Assembly (NCBI GenBank): GCA_021845705.1
Contig: JAJZVJ010000072.1
Location: forward strand, 1 to 8,573
Reading direction: 5' to 3'
DNA length: 8,573 bases
Source: a bacterium
GTDB taxonomy: Bacteria; Elusimicrobiota; Elusimicrobia; Elusimicrobiales; UBA9959
How positions within the stretch are numbered: the first letter of the stretch is position 1; the number at the start of each line of letters is the position of its first letter. Positions 1 through 6,429 of the stretch are shown here, in pieces. The position numbers and the translations under genes are program-made. The notes beneath the pieces were generated by a model. That model did not search any database. It worked only from the letters and a program-made list of their open reading frames with translations, and was not told where the DNA came from.

Positions 1-473
1 TTTTCGACCACGGGGGCGTGGACCACGGCATGACCCTCTACGATGAAATGATCCACGTGCCGCTGCTTATCAGCGTGCCGGGGGCTAAAGCCCGGCGCGT
101 TGACTCGCAGGTGAGGACGCTGGATATTTTCCCCACGGTAATAGACCTGCTGGGGCTTAAGGCGGACGACGGCCTGAAAAAACAGCTGCGCGGCGTCAGC
201 CTGGCCCCGCAGCTCTCCGGCTCGGAGCCGGACCTTAACGCTTTTTCGGAAACCGACTACCTGTTCCATTTCAGCAAAAGGTCCATCCGCGAGGCCGGCG
301 GCCTGAAACTTACCGCGGACGTACTCTCCCGGAAGAACGAGTTCTACGACACGGCCGCGGACCCTTCGGAGAAGAAGGACCTTTCAGAAAAGGACCCCGC
401 GCGGTCTTATATCCTGGAAATGGAACTGTTCGACTGGGAAGACGGGCTGGCGCCCGCCGGCGCTCACCAGTAG
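1..473 (+). CDS. Sulfatase-superfamily hydrolase, C-terminal fragment (5' end outside window)
   Basis: The frame is open from the left edge (first full codon at base 3) to a TAG at 471-473, so this is the C-terminal ~157 residues of a longer protein; the GTG at 18 is just an internal Val codon. The visible start, FDHGGVDHG followed by TLYDEMIHVPLLISVPG, matches the stretch just after the metal-binding DHGE motif in sulfatase / alkaline-phosphatase superfamily enzymes. It continues with the usual 'D-hh-PT-hh-hLG' segment (DIFPTVIDLLGL), a GVSL element and the closing 'FYDTAADPSEKKDL' block, equivalent to the family's 'LYDL..DP.E..NL'. The nucleophile and most metal ligands lie upstream, so activity cannot be judged. 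Its 3' end overlaps the oppositely oriented relative at 464-1996 by 10 bases. Family assignment is confident; substrate is unknown (sulfate ester, phosphoester or phospho-headgroup). Confidence 0.88.
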   Translation, partial: FDHGGVDHGMTLYDEMIHVPLLISVPGAKARRVDSQVRTLDIFPTVIDLLGLKADDGLKKQLRGVSLAPQLSGSEPDLNAFSETDYLFHFSKRSIREAGGLKLTADVLSRKNEFYDTAADPSEKKDLSEKDPARSYILEMELFDWEDGLAPAGAHQ

Positions 474-1996
474 CCGTGCTCTTTCGCCTGCTCCAGCACT
501 TCGCCGGATATTTCCCTGGACCCCGGCTTCGCCCTGATAAAATCTTTTGCGGAAGCCGCCCATCGCTTTAATTTTCCGGCCAGGTCCTTCACCACTTCCG
601 GGCGGGCCGCGGCCAGGTTCGCGGCTTCGCCCGGGTCGGCCTTCAGGTCATAAAGCTCAAAGGTCTCTTCCTCCGACTCCGGGGCGCCGCCCTTTTTCCC
701 TTTACCCCCGGGCAACGTCACCTCGTGTATCAATTTCCAGTCCCCGTTCCGTATGGACTCGTTGATGCTGGCTACGCCGTAAGGGCGGTAGGTTTCCGGC
801 ATATAGCTGTTATACACAGTGCCGGCATAGACATAATCGTTTATCGGCCGGCCGGTATCGACCATAGGCATCAGGCTTTTACCCTGTATCTTCCCGGGGG
901 CCGGGACCTTCAGCAACTCCAGCAGGGTGGGCATCACGTCGGTAAGCTGCGCCAGGCCGCGCACCCTCCCGCCCGGCCTTCCAGGGATCTTTATAAGGAG
1001 CGGGACATGGACCACATCGTCGTAAAGCGTGCCGCGTATCGCTCCGGCGCGCCCGAACCGCCCGTGCCTGGCGAACATCTCGCCGTGCTCCGACAGGACC
1101 ACAACGATGGTCCTCTCCAGGAGGGCGTCGTCAAGGGAGGCAAGGAAAGCCCCCACCTCGCGGTCCGTCTCCAGCACCTTGTCGTCGTAGAGGTCCCGCA
1201 GGTAGTCCACGTCATCCGGAGTCAGCACCACTTTTTTCTCGGAGACAAAGCCTTTCCTGGCGAAGCCGTCATGGACCGCCCGCGGCTCGTGGTAGTAAGC
1301 GGTTATGTCCGCGCTGCCGCTCTCCCTGTAGCCGCGGTAGGTAAAGGCCGGGTCGATGGTAACGCGCTTTCCCTCCGTGCTTCCGAAAACGCCGCTGAAC
1401 TTTTTGGACGGCAGGAACGGCGGATGCGCGTCGTACCCGTGCACGAACAGGAAGAACCTTTTACCCCGGTTCTTCGCGAGCCACCGGGAAGCCTGCGGCA
1501 TCGTAACGTCGAACTTGGTGAAAGGCGGATTGTCCGGCGCGGTCAGGAAGCCCCTCATATGGCCAAGCGAGCCCATATAATCCAGCCCGCCGGTGAACGC
1601 CGCCGTTTCGAACCCGGCCGCCGCAAGCACCTCAGGCAGCGTCTTTATTTTCCCGGACAGCTGCATGTTCCGGTTGCGCCCCATGATCCGGTGCGTATAC
1701 GGGTAAAGCGAGGTGAACAGCGAGGTCCCCGCCGGGAGGGTCCAGGAGGCGGGGGTAAAAGCGTCCTCGAAGACCAGCGCGCCGGCCGCCCATTTCCCCA
1801 GCTCCGGGGTGGTCCTGCGCCGGTAGCCGTACAGGCTCATATGCTCCGTCCCTATATTGGTTACGGAGATCACGAGCAGGTTATAGCCTTTATCGGCCGC
1901 CCGCGGCTGCCCCGCGTCTTTTACCGGCGCGGCGCCGCAGTTAAGGGCCAGGAGCAGGAGGGCTAAAGAGTTGAGGAACAGCGCGGTCATAGGCAT
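464..1996 (-). CDS. Exported sulfatase-family protein with altered active site
   Basis: This 510-residue protein has a hydrophobic N-terminal segment (about residues 4-19) ending in LALNC-GAA. That reads as a Sec signal; Cys20 might be lipidated, but Asn before it is not a typical lipobox. The overall sulfatase fold is clear: LYGYRRRTTPEL (55-66), SLFTSLYP (92-99), FFLFVHGYDAHPPF (181-194), SEHGE (302-306), TLYDDVVHVPLL (323-334), then FELYDLKADPGEAANL (446-461) and a terminal HGY resembling the family's final LGY. Key positions differ: the formylglycine motif C/S-x-P-x-R reads T86-L-P-A-G90, the first metal Asp position reads T46/N47, the DHG Asp is E303, and the active-site His/Lys before TLYD is missing. 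A Thr nucleophile as in LtaS/EptA-type enzymes is possible, as is a pseudoenzyme. A Gly/Lys then Glu-rich insert lies at 430-444. Start: ATG at 1996 directly precedes the signal; ATG at 1990 is an alternative. RBS weak. Confidence 0.9.
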   Translation of the reverse strand: MPMTALFLNSLALLLLALNCGAAPVKDAGQPRAADKGYNLLVISVTNIGTEHMSLYGYRRRTTPELGKWAAGALVFEDAFTPASWTLPAGTSLFTSLYPYTHRIMGRNRNMQLSGKIKTLPEVLAAAGFETAAFTGGLDYMGSLGHMRGFLTAPDNPPFTKFDVTMPQASRWLAKNRGKRFFLFVHGYDAHPPFLPSKKFSGVFGSTEGKRVTIDPAFTYRGYRESGSADITAYYHEPRAVHDGFARKGFVSEKKVVLTPDDVDYLRDLYDDKVLETDREVGAFLASLDDALLERTIVVVLSEHGEMFARHGRFGRAGAIRGTLYDDVVHVPLLIKIPGRPGGRVRGLAQLTDVMPTLLELLKVPAPGKIQGKSLMPMVDTGRPINDYVYAGTVYNSYMPETYRPYGVASINESIRNGDWKLIHEVTLPGGKGKKGGAPESEEETFELYDLKADPGEAANLAAARPEVVKDLAGKLKRWAASAKDFIRAKPGSREISGEVLEQAKEHGYW

Positions 1997-2030
1997 GTTT
2001 TACACTCGACCCGGCGAAAAGAGTTTTCCA

Positions 2031-2055
2031 GGGATAAATTGTATAATATTTGAAT
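2031..2055. promoter_or_regulatory. AT-rich patch, candidate divergent promoter region
   Basis: In an otherwise GC-rich 173-base divergent gap this patch is almost all A/T. On the plus strand it contains a perfect TATAAT at 2042-2047, about 120 bases before the solute-binding protein gene. On the minus strand it contains TACAAT (2043-2038) and TATTAT (2049-2044), 40-50 bases before the sulfatase-family gene. The core ATTGTATAAT is an imperfect dyad (8 of 10 positions symmetric), so it could serve both directions or be an operator. I find no convincing -35 box at 16-18 bases on either strand, so the exact promoter and its direction are uncertain. The rest of 1997-2169 shows nothing else I can name. 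Confidence 0.4.
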
Positions 2056-2169
2056 TCCGGGGGGTCATAACGGACAGCGGCCGGCGAAGCGTCCCGGCGT
2101 ATCTCCGGTCTTAACACAGCGCGGCTTCCGCGGACCACCGGGAACAGGCGGGCCGGGCCGGTTTACTCG

Positions 2170-3270
2170 ATGAAAAAAACGTTCCTTACCGTAGCGCTCG
2201 CGGCCCTGGCGTCCCTGCCCGCTCCGGCGGTCCGCCCATTATCGGCCGCGGACAGCCCGCTGGCGCCCGCCGGGCCGGCCGTCAGGCTGGGCTACTTTAT
2301 CGGCGGCAGGACCTCGCTTTTCGGCAGGGCTTTCGCGGACGGCTCCTTTGAACGCGAAGGGGTCAGGGTGGAGCTGACTACCCGCTGGCTCAGGGGCCCG
2401 CTCGCGATATTACCCCTGAGCCTTGAAAAAGTGGCCGCGCTTGAAAAAGACGGCCGGTTCGGGAAGATGAAAGGCTCGGAGATAATAGACCTGGTCTCCG
2501 CCGGCGAACTGGACGGCGGGCTGGTGGGCGAAGCCTCCTTCATCAAGGCCGCGATAGCCGGGAAGCCCGTAGTGGCGGTAGCCCTGCTCGGCCACGACGT
2601 GAAGGACGCTCCCGGGCACGGGATAGTCCTCAGGAAAGGCATAGTAATAAAAAGCCCCGCGGATTTCAGGGGCCTGAAACTTATCTCCCGCAGGGCCGGG
2701 CCGGCGGACGCTCTTTTCCTGCGGGAATTCCTGCGGCAGGAAGGAGTTCCCGAAAGGGACGTTAAGATAACGGACCAGGTGGACGACGACCGGATAGAGC
2801 CGATGCTGAAGAAGCGGGAAGCGGACGGCGGCTATCTGCACCTTATGCTTATCTCGCATTTGCTGGAGAGCGGGGAAGTCTATGTCTACCGCCCCATGAA
2901 CTGGGTCAACCCCGAAACCTCGCTGGCCCTGCTGGTGTTCCGCAGGGACTTCCTGGAGGCGCACCGCGGCCTGGCAGTGAAGGTAGCGGAGGGCTATATG
3001 AAGCGCATAGCTTATGAAAGGGCCATCCCCCACGACCGCCGTGAAAAGACCCGCAGGGCAGGCAAGACCGGGCTGATGGAGCTTGATTCCGGCGGGATGA
3101 GCCTTCCGGTCTATGATTATCCGCCGAAAGTACGGACCGTACTTCTGGACGAAATGCAGGAATTAATGAAGGTCCACGGCCTCCTGAAAGGGACAACAGA
3201 CCTGAGCGGTTTTGTGGACGCCGGAGTGGTCGACGAGGCCTTGCGGGCCCTGCCAGGAACCGGTAAATAG
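2170..3270 (+). CDS. Periplasmic solute-binding protein, NMT1/ThiY/SsuA-like
   Basis: This 366-residue protein starts with a Sec signal peptide (MKK, hydrophobic core to about residue 20, cleavage likely near LSAA at 24-27). The mature part follows the ABC-type substrate-binding pattern for nitrate/sulfonate/thiamine-precursor proteins: a first strand VRLGYFIGG, a 'FEREGVRVEL' segment (family F..EGL.V), a 'G.LDGGLVGEASFIKA' stretch, then SPADFRGLKLISRRAGPADA (about 160-179), equivalent to 'dLkGkkig...gs', FLREFLRQEGVPERDV, and a C-terminal helical half. Such proteins capture a small ligand outside the membrane and pass it to an ABC permease, but no permease or ATPase gene is adjacent. The ligand cannot be read from sequence. 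No clear Shine-Dalgarno precedes the ATG; the signal peptide fixes the start. It lies 39 bases before the first radical SAM gene with no terminator between, so co-transcription is likely. Isoleucine codons are unusual: ten ATA against five ATC. Confidence 0.85.
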   Translation: MKKTFLTVALAALASLPAPAVRPLSAADSPLAPAGPAVRLGYFIGGRTSLFGRAFADGSFEREGVRVELTTRWLRGPLAILPLSLEKVAALEKDGRFGKMKGSEIIDLVSAGELDGGLVGEASFIKAAIAGKPVVAVALLGHDVKDAPGHGIVLRKGIVIKSPADFRGLKLISRRAGPADALFLREFLRQEGVPERDVKITDQVDDDRIEPMLKKREADGGYLHLMLISHLLESGEVYVYRPMNWVNPETSLALLVFRRDFLEAHRGLAVKVAEGYMKRIAYERAIPHDRREKTRRAGKTGLMELDSGGMSLPVYDYPPKVRTVLLDEMQELMKVHGLLKGTTDLSGFVDAGVVDEALRALPGTGK

Positions 3271-3309
3271 CGGTCTTTAAGAGCCCCGCACTGAAGAAGA
3301 GTAAAAAAG

Positions 3310-4926
3310 ATGAAAGTCGTGTTCCTTAATCCCCAGCAGGAAATGGGAGGCATCCAATGCCTTTCAGCTTTCCTCAAGCGCGCCGGACACCAGACCGTCC
3401 TGGTCAACGACGCCAACCTCTTCGATAACGCCTATGTCCACTATCCCTCGGTTTCCTCCTTTTTCGAGGACCCCGATTTTATTCTCGGCCAGATAGAGGC
3501 GCACCAGCCCGGCCTTATAGCGGTCCCGGTGGTCACTGACGACTACAAATGGGCGCTGAAATGGGCGCGGCGGATCAAGGCGCGCATGAACGTGCCGGTG
3601 GTCTTCGGCAACGTTCATCCCACCTTTCACGCGGCCGAGGTCCTGCGTCAGGACTGCGTGGACTACGTGGTGCGCGGCGAAGGCGAGCTGACGCTCCTGG
3701 AACTTGCGGAGGCGCTGGAGGGGAAACGAGAGTTAAGGGACGTATTGGGCCTGGGCTACAGGGAGGGCGGGGAAATGAAGCTCAACCCCATGCGCCCGCT
3801 CATCGAAGACCTGGACACCCTGCCTTTTCCGGACAAGGACCTGTATTACGGTCCCATGCCTTATCTTAATTTCGGCTATACCACAATGACGGGGCGCGGC
3901 TGCCCTTACCGGTGCACATACTGCGAGAACAATACCTCCAGGCGGCTTTACAGCAGGAGCGTTCCCGGGCCGCAGAAATGGACGCGCCGCCACAGCCCGG
4001 AATATGTGGTTAAAGAGATCCTCTGGGCCAAAGAGCGCTATAAGATAGCGCACGTCCGCTTTAACGACGAGGATTTCAGCTACGACAAGAACTGGACCCG
4101 CAGGTTCTGCGAACTTTACAAAAAAGAGGCCGGAATCCCTTATTCCGCCTGGGTCTACCCCAACACTATAGATACAGAGATAGCGCGCCTGATGGCGGAA
4201 AGCGGCTGCGACACCGTGGAGATGGGCATACAATCCGGCTCGGAACGGCTGCGGCAGGAAGTTTTGCACCGGAACACCGGCGACGAACAGATAGTGGGGG
4301 CAATGAGCGCTCTGCACGAAGCCGGCATCCGCGCCAAATACGACGTCATCCTGGGCCTGCCCGGGGAAAAGAAAGAGGACCTGGACGCCACGGTGAGGCT
4401 GCTGAGCCGCGGCCACCCCTGGAATATCTTCGCGTTCTGGCTGCGCTATTATCCCGCCACCGAGATCCTTTCCGTGGCCAGGGAGCGCGGCCTGCTGACG
4501 GAAGAACAGTTCCGGGAGCTGGAAAAAGGCAACCTCTCGCGCGGCTCGGCCGACCAGTCCACCCCGGCGGCCGGCTTCTGGGTACCGGACCTGGAGTACG
4601 GCGCCCTCCCGCACCGCTACCTGAGCTTTATAGTGCTCATGCCTATATTGCCGAAGCGGGTCATAAATTTCTTCCTGCGCCGGGACCTGATACGTTTCTT
4701 CCCGGGTTTCCTGAACGCTTTCCTGATGTCCAACTTCACCCAGATGATAAAACGCGACCCCACCGGGGAATTCCGCGTGCGCGGCCGCCGGCTGTTGCTG
4801 ACGGAAGCCGCGAGACTGATAAAGCGCTCCGTCCTTCGCGTCCTCTCTATTCCCGCTTCGGGGACTCCGCGCAAGCCGCTCCCGGCCCGGGGAGAGGCCG
4901 GAGCGGCGCCTGGGAGCGGCACATGA
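3310..4926 (+). CDS. B12-binding-domain radical SAM enzyme (first of pair)
   Basis: The 538-residue product has the two-part layout of class B (cobalamin-domain) radical SAM enzymes. Residues 1 to about 145 form the Rossmann-like B12-binding domain, with MKVVFLNP at the start, GNVHPTFHAAEVL (100-112) and VRGEGE (121-126). The DxHxxG cobalamin-ligating motif is absent, as in many such enzymes. The SAM domain carries the iron-sulfur motif C198-PYR-C202-TY-C205, then VEMGIQSGSERLR (303-315) and DVILGLPGEK (345-354). Members typically methylate or rearrange unactivated carbons in lipids, natural products or cofactors; the substrate here is unknown. The C-terminal tail (about 438-483) mixes hydrophobic runs with Arg/Lys, hinting at membrane contact. 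A purine-rich AGAAGAG lies 8 bases before the ATG. The stop overlaps the next start by ATGA, indicating translational coupling. Confidence 0.92.
   Translation: MKVVFLNPQQEMGGIQCLSAFLKRAGHQTVLVNDANLFDNAYVHYPSVSSFFEDPDFILGQIEAHQPGLIAVPVVTDDYKWALKWARRIKARMNVPVVFGNVHPTFHAAEVLRQDCVDYVVRGEGELTLLELAEALEGKRELRDVLGLGYREGGEMKLNPMRPLIEDLDTLPFPDKDLYYGPMPYLNFGYTTMTGRGCPYRCTYCENNTSRRLYSRSVPGPQKWTRRHSPEYVVKEILWAKERYKIAHVRFNDEDFSYDKNWTRRFCELYKKEAGIPYSAWVYPNTIDTEIARLMAESGCDTVEMGIQSGSERLRQEVLHRNTGDEQIVGAMSALHEAGIRAKYDVILGLPGEKKEDLDATVRLLSRGHPWNIFAFWLRYYPATEILSVARERGLLTEEQFRELEKGNLSRGSADQSTPAAGFWVPDLEYGALPHRYLSFIVLMPILPKRVINFFLRRDLIRFFPGFLNAFLMSNFTQMIKRDPTGEFRVRGRRLLLTEAARLIKRSVLRVLSIPASGTPRKPLPARGEAGAAPGSGT
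4875..4907 (+). other. GC-rich hairpin before the second radical SAM start
   Basis: The arms GCCGCTCC-C-GGCC (4875-4887) and GGCCGGAGCGGC (4896-4907) can form 12 base pairs with one bulged C and an 8-base loop. The hairpin lies within the last codons of the first radical SAM gene and ends five bases before the GGGAG (4912-4916) that serves the next start at 4923. No U-tract follows, so it is not an intrinsic terminator. It could affect translational coupling or mRNA stability, or be a chance result of GC-rich coding DNA. Confidence 0.4.
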
Positions 4927-6404
4927 GCTCCCGCCCCCCTCTCCGCGTCCTCCTGGTAAAGCCCTACCAGCCCGCGGCCATAACTATCTGCGAGCCGCCG
5001 CTCGGCATACTATCCCTGGTCTCGGCCCTCAGGAGCGGCTTCGGAGACAGGGTCGAGGCCGGCTACCGGGACCTCCGCCTCTACAAAGAATCCCCCGAAA
5101 AGCTGGCGGCCGAGATAGCCGGCAAGTACGACCTGGTAGGGATCAGCGCGCTTAACTGCGAGGCTGGCGCGGCTGACGCGCTGGCCGGTGCGCTCCGGGT
5201 CCTGTCCCCCTCCACGCTTATCGCGCTGGGCGGGCCCTACGCTTGCAGCATGCCGCGCAAAGCCATGGCCGCCACCGGCGCCGACTGGATATTCAACGGC
5301 GAAGCCGAGCGGACGTTCCCGCAGGCGGTGGAGGCGCATTTCTTCGGCGGGGGCGAGCTCAAGTCGGTGGCGGGGCTCACCTGGCGCGCCGGCCCGGAAG
5401 GGCCTTATATTTCGAACGGCGGGGCGGATATAGTTCCGGACCTGGACGCTCTGCCGCTCCCGGCCTGGGACCTGGTCCCGTTCGACGTTTACGCCAGGCG
5501 GCATAATATGAACGGAACCCTGAGAGCGCGGCGCTACGCGCCCCTTTTCACCTCGCGCGGCTGTCCCTACGGCTGCAGCTACTGCCACTCCTTTTTCGGC
5601 AAAAGGTTCCGCTGGCGGAGCCGGGAGAGCGTGCTTGAAGAAATAGATCTTCTCAAAACCAGGTACGGAGTGGGTGAATTCCAGATCATCGACGATATCT
5701 ACAATCTTCATAAGCCGCGGATGCGCGCTATAGCCGAAAGCGTTATCTCCCGCTACGGGCGGCGCGCGCTGTTCTTCACGTTCCCGAACGGCGTCCGGGG
5801 CGATATCCTGGACACGGCCGACCTGCCCCTGCTCCGGGACATGGGGGTCTATGAACTGACCGTAGCCGTGGAAACCGCCAGCGCGAGGCTTCAGGAACTT
5901 CTCGGCAAAAAACTGAAGCTGGAGCAGGTGCGGAAAGTCATAGACGCCGCCGCCCGGGCCGGCATCTCCGTAAAAGCTTTTTTCATGCTGGGTTTCCCGA
6001 CGGAAACCCTTGAAGAGATGGAAAGCACCGTGGATTTCGCGGTCAGGTCCGGCCTGACCATGGCCCATTTTTTCACCGTTATCCCCCAGCCCGGAACCCC
6101 TCTTTACGACCTCGCGGGGAAAGAATCCCCCGGGGCCCTGGAGGAGGTCTGCCATGACGACTATCACGCCGCGCGGACCTGGTACGGACTGGCCTACAAC
6201 GTCGATATGGCGGCCGTAGTGCGGTCGGCCATGCTGCGCTTCTACCTCAGGCCGCTGAGGCTGCTGCGCATACTGCGCAGGACAGACCTGAACCAGCTGC
6301 TGCTGGGTGAATGGCAATTTTTAAACCTGATCGGAAACCGCCGGCCCCGGGGAGACGCTCCGCGGGGCGGGCTGCAATGGCGGCGCGTTTTACAGCGGGA
6401 GTAG
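4923..6404 (+). CDS. B12-binding-domain radical SAM enzyme (second of pair)
   Basis: The 493-residue product is a second cobalamin-domain radical SAM enzyme, clearly divergent from its upstream neighbour. The B12-type Rossmann domain spans about residues 7-145: LRVLLVKPY, EPPLGILSL, VGISALNCE, then ALGGPYACSMPRKAM (101-115) and NGEAERTF (125-132) in place of the more usual GEGE. The DxHxxG motif is missing. The radical SAM domain has C214-PYG-C218-SY-C221, FQIIDDIYN (253-261), AVETAS (315-320, replacing the common GIESGS) and FFMLGFPTET (353-362). A basic amphipathic stretch (434-453, RFYLRPLRLLRILRR) resembles tails of radical SAM enzymes acting on lipids. The start is well fixed: ATG in the ATGA overlap with the upstream stop, with GGGAG 6-7 bases before it. 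Reaction and substrate are unknown; methyl transfer or carbon-skeleton modification is plausible for the family. Confidence 0.92.
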   Translation: MSSRPPLRVLLVKPYQPAAITICEPPLGILSLVSALRSGFGDRVEAGYRDLRLYKESPEKLAAEIAGKYDLVGISALNCEAGAADALAGALRVLSPSTLIALGGPYACSMPRKAMAATGADWIFNGEAERTFPQAVEAHFFGGGELKSVAGLTWRAGPEGPYISNGGADIVPDLDALPLPAWDLVPFDVYARRHNMNGTLRARRYAPLFTSRGCPYGCSYCHSFFGKRFRWRSRESVLEEIDLLKTRYGVGEFQIIDDIYNLHKPRMRAIAESVISRYGRRALFFTFPNGVRGDILDTADLPLLRDMGVYELTVAVETASARLQELLGKKLKLEQVRKVIDAAARAGISVKAFFMLGFPTETLEEMESTVDFAVRSGLTMAHFFTVIPQPGTPLYDLAGKESPGALEEVCHDDYHAARTWYGLAYNVDMAAVVRSAMLRFYLRPLRLLRILRRTDLNQLLLGEWQFLNLIGNRRPRGDAPRGGLQWRRVLQRE

Positions 6405-6414
6405 CGCCGCGAAA

Positions 6415-6429
6415 AAGGGAATGTAAGTG
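6415..6429 (+). promoter_or_regulatory. Ribosome binding site and ATG-TAA-GTG start region
   Basis: AAGGGA (6415-6420) is a reasonable Shine-Dalgarno sequence six bases before the GTG at 6427. Between them lies ATGTAA (6421-6426), which touches the ribosome site and is itself a start codon followed at once by an in-frame stop. The TAA is in the frame of the membrane protein gene, so no start further upstream is possible; GTG is the first available codon after it. The next in-frame ATG (codon 32) would cut into the first membrane helix. This decides the start at 6427. Confidence 0.6.

Noticed and set aside
18..473. A complete small gene starting at GTG 18
   Set aside because: The frame is open to the left edge and the residues before and after GTG fit a continuous sulfatase motif, so this is an internal codon of a truncated gene.
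725..1966. A 413-codon open frame on the plus strand opposite the complete sulfatase-family gene
   Set aside because: It is antisense to a gene with clear family motifs, its translation is rich in Arg/His/Pro/Gly without recognisable domains, and long antisense frames are expected in GC-rich coding DNA.
2139..2165. Repeated GGGCC/CCGG elements before the solute-binding protein gene as a hairpin or operator
   Set aside because: The short GC-rich repeats do not form a clean stem with a sensible loop and are ordinary for this base composition.
3271..3309. A terminator or promoter between the solute-binding protein and the first radical SAM gene
   Set aside because: The 39 bases show no inverted repeat with a T-run and no -10/-35 pair, only a purine-rich ribosome site, which favours a shared transcript.
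3733..4614. A 293-codon minus-strand open frame opposite the first radical SAM gene
   Set aside because: Antisense shadow over the catalytic domain of a well-supported gene, with no recognisable domain.
5010..6317. A 435-codon minus-strand open frame opposite the second radical SAM gene
   Set aside because: The plus strand encodes an unmistakable radical SAM protein; the antisense product has no motifs and the skewed composition of a shadow frame.
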